DNA of 64,000 bases from Narthecium ossifragum (lineage: Eukaryota > Streptophyta > Magnoliopsida > Dioscoreales > Nartheciaceae): NCBI GenBank assembly GCA_963920575.1, contig OY986971.1:26182145-26246144 (forward strand), read 5' to 3'. Under the pieces are notes generated by a model that made no database searches, had not been told where the DNA came from, and was given only the letters and a program-made list of their open reading frames with translations. Positions 24,442-34,529 of the stretch are shown here, one piece after another. The stretch's first letter is position 1, and each line of letters starts with the position of its first letter. Made by a program: the position numbers and the translations under genes.

Positions 24442-26853
24442 TGTCGCGCCCCGACCCGCGAAAGCCCAACCGGGCCGGGCGACGCGAACCGGAACCTAAC
24501 TAAATGCGGAAATAAAGGCGAGGGGTTCCCCCAACTTACTGATTTCACAAATCAATTCATAAGTAACCCTGAATATTACAACAAATTTAAACCTCAACAA
24601 ATATAATATAATAATCCAAAACCTCAAAAGGGGTTACAACAGTTTATACATCATACTGACGCCGCCGCGCCACCAAACACCTGCCCGGTAGGGGCTACTG
24701 AAGAAGAGCTGGCGTCTGCACCTGCAAACGCAGCCCGAGTAGGAGTGAGCATAAAGCTCAGTAGGGTTCTACACTACGTCACACAGAAGGAAGGGGAGCG
24801 CAAGAGTGTCGTCCTCAAGTAAGACCTGGGTGTATACAGGGGTCCCATAACCCCACCGCGTGTCCCTGAGGCCCACGAACATGGTCGCACTCAGTAGCAG
24901 GAAACAACACTGCTGGCCCACAAGCAGGTACCGGCACTGCAGGCGGGAAACTGCACCGCTAAGTAGTCAACCTCTCTACTCAAGGGTCAACACAGTGGAA
25001 CACGGGCTACACCTCAGCATCATGACTCAAGGCCGACACGACCTCTATAATCACCAAGCAACATGTGTACCAGTCATCTAAGCCTATCATCAAGTTTGAC
25101 CGGACACCACAATTCGAACCGGGTCCTAACTACCCAACCCCGGTCCTAGGGCTAAATCCGAGCTTCCAGCCTCGGGACGGCGATCCACAAATCACCCACG
25201 CCCTAACCTTATGCAACTAATGCACAACAGAGAATGCATGCTATGCACATACACAAGCAAGAGAAATAAACATGCAACAGTATGTTCAGGCAATATACAA
25301 GTCTAACAGGATCGCTGCAGCGGTACTACCAACCGCTGCCAGCCGATCCGCAGCGGGTCCCGGCATTACGACGGTACCAAGACCGTCAACCGCGGACTCC
25401 TGCAACGGGAAGCAACCCCGAAAACTTCGATGAACAGTAAAAATATATTATTATAATCCGAGCTTATAATATTATACTCAAAACAGCTAATCAAAACTCC
25501 ATAAAACACCGTCAGCCGACTTGGGATCGATCCGGAACAATTTGGATCGATCCAAAGCTCCATACCAACCCATAAAACGCCATCAGCCAACTTGGGATCG
25601 ATCCGGAACAATTTGGATCGATCCAAAGCTTCAAACCAACCCATAAAACGCCATCAGCCAACTTGGGATCGATCCGGAACAATTTGGATCGATCCAAAGC
25701 TTCAAACCAACCCATAAAACGCCATCAGCCAACTTGGGATCGATCCGGAACAATTTGGATCGATCCAAAGCTCATACCAACTTCAGATCAGCCTCGTCGC
25801 AGGCCACGAGAAAAATCACCAAAATTCGTAGAAAAATCGTAAAAATATGAAATAAGATGGAATGGAAAGCTAACTGAGAGATCTACAACTATCATGTTTA
25901 TCAAAAGCCAAGATCATACACGTACACACCGGAAAACTCACCGCAAGCCGGCTGTTCTTCAAGAACAGCAGAAAACCGAAAAATCCGAGATTAATCATGC
26001 ATAAATCCTACTCAAATCTCAACCAAAGATCATGAAACTTATATCAGTAATTCTAACATACAAGATGCATCCAACAACACAATTTCATCAAGATCTAACG
26101 GCTAGATCTAACTAAACCCAATAATTAACTCATGTAGGCAGAACACCTACCAAACTGCGCATTCCTCGGTTGATTCCCCGCGAGTTGATCACCAACAAGG
26201 TTCCAAACAACTTCAGGGAGCTTCTTCTCGTCACCACGGATCCAACAAGCTTTAGAACGTCCAAAACGGTGGCCGGAGGAGGGAGAACGGAGGAGAAGAA
26301 GATGGCTGCCCCGGAAGGAAACAGAGGAAAAACAGAACCGCGGGAGAGAAGGAAGGAGAAGGAAGAAGAAGAGAAGGAGAAGAGAAGGGGAAGGCCAGGG
26401 AAGGAGGGGGAAGCTGAAGGAGAAGGTGAAGGAGAGGGTGAAGGAGAGGACCTCTCCTCTGACCAAGGAGAGCGACGGCAGCTCAACTGCTCTGCTGCAG
26501 TTCAACTGCCCTGCACAGTGCCCGGATCGATCCAAGGCCAATATGGATCGATCCAAGATGGGTTGGATCGATCCGAACGGGTCAAAAAACCCACCGACTC
26601 GCTCACGAGTCCGATCGATCGCTCCTCAGAACGACCGATCGCTCAAGGGTCGTAAGCTGCCCAAAAGCAAGCTTTAGCGCGCCCGAGCGGGGATCTTCCG
26701 ATCCCGGGTCCACCTAACCATTCTAATCAAACACTAACACAAACAAGGTCAGTGTGTGCACACGCGGGTGTGAAACAAACCGACAAGGCGCAATTTACCA
26801 AATTGCCCTTGTGGTCCACAACGAGCCATAGGGTAGAGGGACAGGTCATCACA
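24442..26853 (-). mobile_element. Solo LTR of a Ty3-type retrotransposon (copy 1)
   Basis: The 2412-bp element starts TGTCGCGCCCCGACCC and ends GTCATCACA, giving TG...CA ends, and is flanked by the 5-bp target duplication ATCGA (24437-24441 and 26854-26858). On the minus strand it begins TGTGATGACCTGTCCC, matching the start of copy 2 at 42.63 kb, so the two are in opposite orientation. No gag, pol or second LTR is present. The remnant fits recombination between the LTRs of a full element. Frames inside (the CT-rich stretch at 26.1-26.6 kb) are low complexity. Assignment to Ty3 rests only on end style and length. Confidence 0.85.
25499..25785. repeat. 71-bp tandem array inside solo LTR copy 1
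   Basis: Four units of about 71 bp each contain CCCATAAAACGCCATCAGCC, TTGGGATCGATCCGGAAC and TTTGGATCGATCCAAAGC. Each unit therefore carries two copies of the 10-bp palindrome GGATCGATCC. The array is missing from copy 2 of the same LTR family. Confidence 0.9.
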
Positions 26854-27581
26854 ATCGATGGACTACATGAAAGAATCGGTAATCCACTACTGATTTAGGC
26901 ATGTGTAATACACATATGACGTCAGCATGTACACCAATCAGCGTTTTTTTTTAAATTCTTTCACCTTAAATTAAAAAAATATGCGAATTTTATTTTTCAG
27001 TGGCTTAACTTGAACATTTTTCAGCGCAGCAATCCATTTTAAGTTTTTAAATCATCTCATAGTGAATTAAATCTCGATGTCTTTCGGTGATTTTTTCTCT
27101 TTGGACTCTAGAAATCAGAAATAATTAAGACTTCGCAATACGAGATAAAATAAAGGGTTAAAAATCTCTAGTCTCTAGCACGTATCTTAGTGCAAGAATA
27201 ATGATCCATCTATCATCGTGTATTCGCCTCGAGATCCGCTCTTTCCCACGTGACAGTCCAGGAGATTCCTCACGAGCGCTTGGCTGGAGGCATTCGCGAT
27301 CCGCTCACCTCCGGTTACGTCACCATACTCATCTCTTACCAAGGTCCAAGACCCTAGTCTCTCTCTCTCTCTCACTAGGGTTTTCATTTTCCCCCCAAAT
27401 TAATCCCGCTTTTCTCTTAATTTCCCCCTTTTGAATCCCTTAAAAAACTCGATTTGCTCTGGAAACTAGTTTGTCCACCATTCTTGTTCTAATTTTGTCG
27501 ATTTTTTTTCCAAAGATAAGAAAGGCTTTGTTGGGGGTTCTTAGAATCGAAGAGAGGAGAAAATTAGGTTTCTTTACTCCG

Positions 27582-29714
27582 ATGAGCGGATTGGAGACCT
27601 CCTTGATGAATCCATTGGAGGATCCTGAGCTTGAGAAGAATTCTAGGCCTCGACTGCCGTCATTGAACGGCGACTTCGAGGGGTCGGGGGCTGGACTCGT
27701 AGCCCCCAAGGAATTGCGGGTGGCGGAGCCCCCCGATGTTGCGAAGCGCACTGGAGATGACGCTGACGTGGCGGAGAGGCCCGAGCCAATGATGGAAGGG
27801 GAGGTCAAGAGATCGGACGGCCTGGAGCTGCCGCTTTCGGGCGCGGCAGCCGATTATTGCGCCGGCGAGGAGTTATCCAAGCTGATGGAGGCTGGAGAGA
27901 AGGAATCCGATGACTCGTATCCCCCGCTTTTGTCGGTAGAGAAGTTCGAGTCGGCTGGTGCTGGCGGGAAGAGAGCGGAGGAGGTAGGCGATGATTGCGC
28001 GGCTGGAGGGACGGCCGAGGCGTCTAATACAGGCGAGATGAGATCGCAGGGCGCGGGCCAGCTGCCGCACCCCACACAAGGGGGCGAGGAGAATCCCTTT
28101 GCTGCCAATGATGGAGGGGAGATAGCGTTGGCGGAGAAGGGTGGGGAGAGGAAGGTTGGAAGTCTTGTGGCAGCGGCAATGAAGAAGTTTGCCCCTCCAA
28201 GGTCTTCGAGCTATCATGGGGTCACTAAGTGAGTATCCAGGAGAGGAGTTTTGACGGGTTTCTTTGAGAAGTTCAGATTTTTACAGAGCCCAACTTTGAT
28301 TCAGTTGGATTGATATCAGTGTGCTTTTGTTAATCATTGGCCATTTGAATGTCTTTGTGATTGCAGGTTGAAATGGAGTGGAAAATTTGAGGCGCATTTG
28401 TGGGATAATACTAGCCAAGTGGAAGGCCGGAAGCGGAAGGGCAAGCATGGTATGAGATACATAATGCTTGACTTATTTGAGTTCCTTATGTCATCCATCT
28501 GTTCAAGGCTTATATTGGCCTGCTATCATCGTTTCCAAGGCAATTTGTTGAGCTAATTTGAGGCAAAGTGCTTTGCTCATTTTGATGTTTCATTCAGAAG
28601 AACTATTCTTAATTTCTGTCCTTGCAAGTTATTTCAAACATCTTCAACAAATAATGTCAAATTTTACTGTTTTGCTGATCTTTTCTTTGTGCTCTGCCTA
28701 TGTTCTGTATCCTCCTTTTCCTGGTTCGCGTGTGCTGATGATTCTGTTTGCTGCTACCCATGGATTCGCTGCAATTACTTCAGTGTATTTAGGTAAGGTA
28801 GTTTGCACAATGATTGACCTGAAGCTAGTTTTGAATTGCTCGGAGCATTCTTGATGGTTTTTCTTTGTAATCCTGTTAGGCAGCTATGACAGTGAGGAGA
28901 AGGCCGCGAAGGCGCATGACCTTGCAGCTCTTAAATATTGGGGTCCAGGCCCAAATGCAAAACTAAATTTTGATGTAAGCAATTCTACCATCTAGATTGC
29001 ATGTGCTTAGCTTTCACTAAACACATGGTATCTTCTGCAAGCTTGAATTTGTGGTTCACCTGTTTTATTTGATGTCTCAATAGGTTTCTAATTATGAGAA
29101 AGAACTTGAGATAATGAAGACATTGTCTCCTGAGGAGTTTGTTGCCTATGTGAGGAGGTATGCTTCATAGATTACAATTGATGTAACTCGTATCGCTAAT
29201 AATTTTCACTCGTTTTTACCCCTCTTGCTGTGCATTCCTATGGCAGACAAAGTAGCTGTTTCTCACGAGGTGCTTCAATGTACAGAGGAGTGACAAGGTG
29301 GGTTTTTTAATTTGATGGCTCTGCCAAGAGTCGGTTCATTTTTCCTAGCATGAACATGAGACCTGATTGAAAATCCCATTGTCTCTGTTCCAGAAGGCGC
29401 AAGGATGGTAAGTGGCAAGCTCGAATAGGTCGAGTTGGTGAGAGCAGGGATGTCAAAGATATCTACCTTGGAACTTTTGGTGAGCTTCCATATGAACTAT
29501 ATAGTTGAAGCAAGTAATCCATCCTAATACTGAATTGGTGCATGTGTTTTTCTCTTAAATATACAAAGATACAGAAGAAGAAGCTGCAGAAGCTTATGAT
29601 ATAGCAGCCATTGAATTGCGAGGAAGGAACGCAGTGACGAATTTTGACATCAGTAACTACTATGAGGGAGGAAGTCTCAAGCGATTACAAGGGGTCTGCA
29701 AGGACGAGACTTAG
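27582..29714 (+). CDS. AP2 gene C: two-AP2-repeat transcription factor, third array member
   Basis: Exons: 27582-28228, 28367-28449, micro-exon 28794-28802, 28880-28974, 29084-29157, 29247-29297, 29394-29479, 29569-29714. The start [20 protein letters not shown] is the first ATG in frame. A GC-rich exon 1 encodes an acidic, alanine/glycine-rich N-terminus of about 210 residues ending [11 protein letters not shown]2 domain 1: [42 protein letters not shown]. Domain 2: [66 protein letters not shown]. Exon phases equal those of A and B. Gene C is the most diverged (K-W-S-G in place of R-W-T-G, and KRKGKHG) and its 3' two-thirds are duplicated at 37.1-39.0 kb. It converges on the bHLH gene, whose stop is 1.1 kb away. 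Confidence 0.87.
28794..28802 (+). other. 9-nt micro-exon (VYL) of AP2 gene C
   Basis: TGTATTTAG lies between TTCAG and GTAAGG. With CAT G before and GC AGC after it reads H-V-Y-L-G-S-Y in frame. Confidence 0.92.
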
Positions 29715-30137
29715 TGGGCCTTGCATTTTGAATTACTTTACTTTGTTAAGACATGTTTTGCTGATTTTTCAAGGAATTGTGGAGAGATATAGAAGATGAA
29801 TACTTACAATTTTCTTGGGCCCTTATTACTAGAGGAGCTAACTGGAATTTTTTGGGTTTTCAGATTGTGTAACAGCAAGTTGTAAACTAGATCAGGTCTC
29901 CTGGTTCATGACATGCGGAACTTTCTTTGCTTGTAACATTTCCTTGTAACTGAATATTCTGCAGCTAGTGTTCTACGGCTGCATCAATATGTTCATAATT
30001 GACCCATTTCCGTCAGATACTCTGCTTGTAATTGCTGGAAGAATATGTAGAGGCAACTTTGCTGGGTGTTGATGAGCAATGGAAACTTGTCCATAGTTTT
30101 GTTAGCAGGTCTTGCTTGCTATTGCTATATAGGAAAT

Positions 30138-30363
30138 CCTCTGTTTGGTTGAGGGATAAGGGGGGATAACCCCACTTTATCCCCTCTTTATCTCCATTTT
30201 TTACCCAAATATCAAAAGTAATGATTACGGGGTTATCTCCATTCCACCTACCACCATCACTCAATTTTTTTTTATCCCCATTCTTTAACCCCACTGTTTC
30301 TAACCCCATCTAACCCTATCCCCTCTTAACCCCACTTTTTCTAACCCCATACCAAACGGGGAC
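30138..30363. mobile_element. MITE downstream of AP2 gene C
   Basis: The left end CTGTTTGGTTGAGGGATAAGG is mirrored at the right by CTAACCCCATACCAAACGGGG. The interior is made of inverted CCCC/GGGG-ATAA words. The duplicated copy of this flank at 38.78 kb lacks the element, which supports a real insertion of about 225 bp. Confidence 0.7.
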
Positions 30364-30788
30364 TCTCCTGGCTGTTGATTCAGAAAAACATACCATGAAA
30401 TTATGGTTTCAAAGTACCATTTACTACACTGAATCAGGCTGCGTGATTCAGACACTCGCTTAGAGTAAATAGTTTCAGGAAAGGATATACATCTGGGATC
30501 AGGTAATGGTACTCTTTGAAATATAGAAATTTGAAGCTGGTACTTTTCGAGGGAGGTATCAATGCACCGATAATTCGAACTGTTTACATAAAATCTAGAG
30601 CAAGATGCATTTAGCCAAATGACATAACTTTGTGAACAACTTGCATTTGAAGGAAATCTCATGATTCCTGCATGCAACTCAGTCGCACGGATTTCGTCAT
30701 CAGCATTGCTTCCCTTCTTGCCATCCTCTGCCTTATCCTTGAACGTTCTGCCTATGTTATGCTTTGCTACAAAAACACCAACTCTGGT

Positions 30789-33400
30789 CTATGCTTTATC
30801 TGAGCCTTCATCCACACTATCACTTGTGGTAGAGGTACTGCCACTGTGCTGTCCCTCTTGAGTTGTTCTTGGATGTCTGGAGAGGAGTTGTAGTGGCCAA
30901 GAATCCGATGGAGTTGGGTATCTGGCTTGCGGTCTTTTCACATGTGAAGGGGGCTTCGGTTGAGATGGCGCCGATCCTGCCTCGGCAACATAGGGCTGAA
31001 GGTCCTGATGGATAGGGAGAACATATACTGGCCCCAAAACTGATGGTTGTTGTGTCGACAACCCAGTGCTAGAGGGTTGAGGCGCGGCGGGAGGGGCTGC
31101 GTCAAGGCTGCTTTGCCACACAGGATTGGATTGCATCCTCTCATGCAATTCATTCCGTAGCTTTTCAATATCGGCTTCAAGAACTGAGTTCTCATCCATC
31201 AACTCGTTCTTCTCCACCATAACCTGCGCGAAACTCCAGGCTAGAAGATCAGAGCATAGCCGGCATGAGTTTTGGTAACAAAAACAAGCCATCACATTAA
31301 CATAGCCACAAAACCGCCTACGTTCACACATCCGAGCCATTAATTGTACCCATGCCAACCAACAATAGGCATGGAGATCACAGAATATGGTGAGCACATA
31401 CAAAAGGTGAGCATAAAATTATGTATAAATCCTTTGTTCAATAAACTTGAAGAGATCCTCCCTCGACATTTCTCTTCCAAGCTGAAAATAACCTGATAAA
31501 ACATACGGGTTGCAGGCCAAGGAGATTAGACATGGGTGTTTGGATTGGGTCTAGTTTGGGTCCTACCGTTTCTCCATACTACCATTATGCCAACGGATGA
31601 GATCTAAACATATCTCACCCAACAGTTTATATCATAAATAACATACTGACTGAGATTTTGATGTTAATGATCTCAACTGCTGGATGAGCGTTGGTATGAT
31701 GGTAGTATGGAGAAACTGGTAGTACCCAAACAAAATTACGTTTGGATTTGGAACTTACATAGCGTGATTCAGTTACCAAAGCAGCATTTTCCTTTCTGAG
31801 CGTTTCCACCTGGGCAGAAAGATCCCGCAGTAATCGAGCTGTATCGCTCAAAATAGAGGCTTTTCCATTATTCTGTTTAGATGGTTCTGTATAACCATGC
31901 AGTATAGTCAGCAAAGATGACCTATATCAATAGAGATAACAGTACACAGTATACTAAAGGAAATATCTCCGTTACTTCAGGATATATGCACCTACGGAGA
32001 ATGTCCACAAATCACACCACCTAAAAATGAAACTTAGGCAGTTAAGACTATCCTTTTTATTAAAACTAAAGCCTAGTGGTTCCCTAACAAAATAGAATGC
32101 CTAAGTGTTGTTATCAAGACGCAATGATTTCACATGGAAATTTGTTTACTTTGAGAAGCATCTCCTGTCTAAAGAATCCCACAGGTATTCATGCTAGCGT
32201 TGTTTCAAGTCAAACTATATGTGCCACCGATCGTGCTAAAGCAATTCCACTGAATTTCACAGTCTTAAAAACTAAATCTCCAAAAGGCTCATATCCTATC
32301 CAGCAAGAGAAAGGAAAACAACCTATAACTTTTCCAAAGTTTTGAGTGGAAACATGTTAACTAATCAATTTCTAAAAAGTTGTCGATCACAAAGTGCCCA
32401 CAAATGCAGCTATATATAGAACGGGATCAAGAAGTAAAATCCCAAAAAGTAGTACCAAAAAGTAACTGTAAATGAAAATTATTGTTCTCATTCCAAATTT
32501 AGAGGGGCTCTTTTCAAAAACAAAAAAAAGGGGCTCTTCACTGTAGCTATCCTACACAAAAAGCACTTTTCAAATCACAGGAAAGTCTGAAAGACAGGAA
32601 TGCCAGAAAAAGATACATACCGAGTGCATTACCCAACTCAAGGAAAAGGTCATTAAGATGTTCACGTTTCAGTCTCTCCCTCTCAGCCTTGTGTATTTTC
32701 TTAGGAACTTTACACTGATTTTTTCTGTTGGATACCAACCTGCATCACATAAACACAAATAGTTAACTTAAAAGGTCTCATTAGAAGTTGGAAAAAACCA
32801 GAGGATGTGCAAAAGGGGTGAAAACCAAAAGAACATCAAGTTTTTGGAACTCTAAAAATAATAACGGCATCATTAGAACATTACAAAGGTGCAAGATCAC
32901 TTTATTTTGCTCTTTTCTGTGCCATTTAATGTGTACTTTAAATATTTTTGTGAAAACATATTCTGGTCTAAAACTCGGGTGGCAACCATGATGCTTAACA
33001 ATAGGTAATTAGGTATGTTCATGGCACTGCTAGAGGTATATCAAATGCCAGAAAAGAGATTCCCCGCTAATTAAAGTGAGGACTAACACAAACGGGCACA
33101 AGTGTATTATAACTGAACAATAAATCTCAAGGGGTCACCTGTGACAAGGCCAAATCAACCATTCCACACATCATTCTCATTCTGCCTCATTTACATATTT
33201 GATCAATTGGCAAACTATCTTCTAAGCAAAGCAACTACTCAAGATCGTGGATTGTAACAAATGCAAATTAGTACATATCACGGATGCTTTCCTAACAAAA
33301 AATTCCAAATTGAGATGAAAATCCTTTAGAATGACAACAAAAGGAACCTAACTTACCCTCCAACCGGCTTCTCTATAACAACATTAGCTTCATTGGCCAT
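30789..33400 (-). CDS. bHLH transcription factor, bHLH47/POPEYE (IRO3)-like
   Basis: POPEYE in Arabidopsis and IRO3 in rice are nuclear bHLH repressors of iron-homeostasis genes. Four coding exons fit: 33357-33400, 32621-32739, 31759-31886, 30789-31223, totalling 726 nt (241 residues), all in phase. The start is MANEANVVIEKPVGG. The basic region and helix 1 (residues about 25-54) read KVPKKIHKAERERLKREHLN then DLFLELGNAL. Loop and helix 2 read NNGKASILSDTARLLRDL, followed by a leucine-zipper-like coil (AQVETLRKENAALVTESRYV, then EKNELMDENSVLEADIEKLR). The C-terminus is proline-rich and ends SGSTSTTSDSVDEGSDKA. I did not see a clear EAR motif. A non-coding first exon likely lies near 33.9 kb. 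A symbol is left blank because orthology was judged by memory of the family only. Confidence 0.87.
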
Positions 33401-34529
33401 GGAAGAAGGGTCCTCAGAAACCATGCCCAGCCCAACTTTACAGCAACTGCGTCACCTCAAGTTCTACTTAGATTCAGGACCAATACAAAACCAACGAATA
33501 AGACTCAGAAAACCACATGAATTAGTAAAACATTATAAAAGCAATAACAGCAAGCACCTTAAATCTCTGCTCTAACTTCACAAAGTTTGAACAGCTAAGG
33601 GACATAAATGCTTCTTAATTCTCCAAAAATTTGCATCAACAAAAAAAAAGCGTAAATTGACTGAAAACATCAAAGACAATAAACACTAAAGGAACTATTT
33701 CACACGAAATAAAACACCATAACCGCAAAAACCCAACCAAATCCGGCCAAAGCAACAAATCGAAAACCAAAAGAAACAAAACCCATATTTGATTTCCATC
33801 TGATTACAGCACAACACAGACAAACCCAACCCATCACGAACCAAATCAAGAAGAAAGCTCACGAGATCTCCAAAACCCATAAAAAAAAATCGGATTTTTA
33901 GACGAAAAAGATCATTTTTACGGGATGGATTACCTCAAAGAGCTTCTTTGCAGATCGATCCTTAGAGAGAAGAGAAGAGAAAAGTTGGGGTCTTGTTTAG
34001 GTGGGATCCGGGGGGTGTTCGTTTGCATATCTCTCCCTTTGGGAGGGCGAGGAGACGTGGATTTATTTCGCTATCGGGTGAGAATAGCAACGAGACGCCC
34101 ACGCTCCCGCGTGTGGCCAGCACCCTCCTCTCGGTTGGACCAGCTCCTCCATGCGTGTGCTCACACGTGCCAATCTCCACCGGGCCCCACAAACTAGTTC
34201 TATAGTTCATCATCTCTTTCTTTCATCGTTCCCATATCATATCATTAATAGCAGCACATCGGGGCGATTCCTCGTCTCTCTCGCGATCCACCGCCTTGTT
34301 CTCTCTCTCTCTCTCTCTCTCAGTCCGCCCCCACCTCCGATGCTTCCAGTTCTCATGAAACTCCTCCGTTTCATCGCGAAACCTCCTCCTCCGATGAAAA
34401 CTTCACCGACTCCCTCTCTCTCTCGTCACACCTTGCCGACCGGCAACTAGATCGGCACCGACGTCGCCGGCGGCGATTGCCGTGCCGGCCGGAGGAGGCC
34501 GGCACGGCAATCCTTGCTTGATACATCCT
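33401..34529. promoter_or_regulatory. Divergent promoter/5' leader region between the bHLH and PPR genes
   Basis: This 1.1-kb stretch separates head-to-head genes. The left half is AT-rich and probably holds the 5' UTR intron of the bHLH gene. The right half is GC-rich, with a perfect (CT)10 tract at 34301-34320 in the likely PPR 5' leader. A short frame at 34.15-34.45 kb ends before the PPR start and shows no family resemblance. Confidence 0.5.

Larger units (their letters stand above)
24214..26932. mobile_element. Hairpin-type MITE interrupted by a solo LTR
   Basis: Left arm (24214-24441) starts TGTGTACATGGACATGTGGC and the right arm (26854-26932) ends with the approximate reverse complement (CACATATGACGTCAGCATGTACAC). 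The interior is built of alternating CTATCGGTAG/GATTGATCTAGTCCATCG words in both orientations, so the single strand would fold into a long hairpin. Without the inserted LTR the element is about 310 bp. A relative is at 38.97-39.16 kb. Confidence 0.65.

Noticed and set aside
26125..26660. Overlapping serine/proline- and glutamate-rich frames on both strands
   Set aside because: They come from a GA/CT-rich block in solo LTR copy 1. The equivalent block occurs in copy 2 (43.0-43.3 kb) with different frames.
34151..34450. Open frame in the PPR upstream region with an ATG and a stop before the PPR start
   Set aside because: Serine/leucine repeats come from the CT tract. It could act as an upstream ORF, but there is no evidence for a protein.
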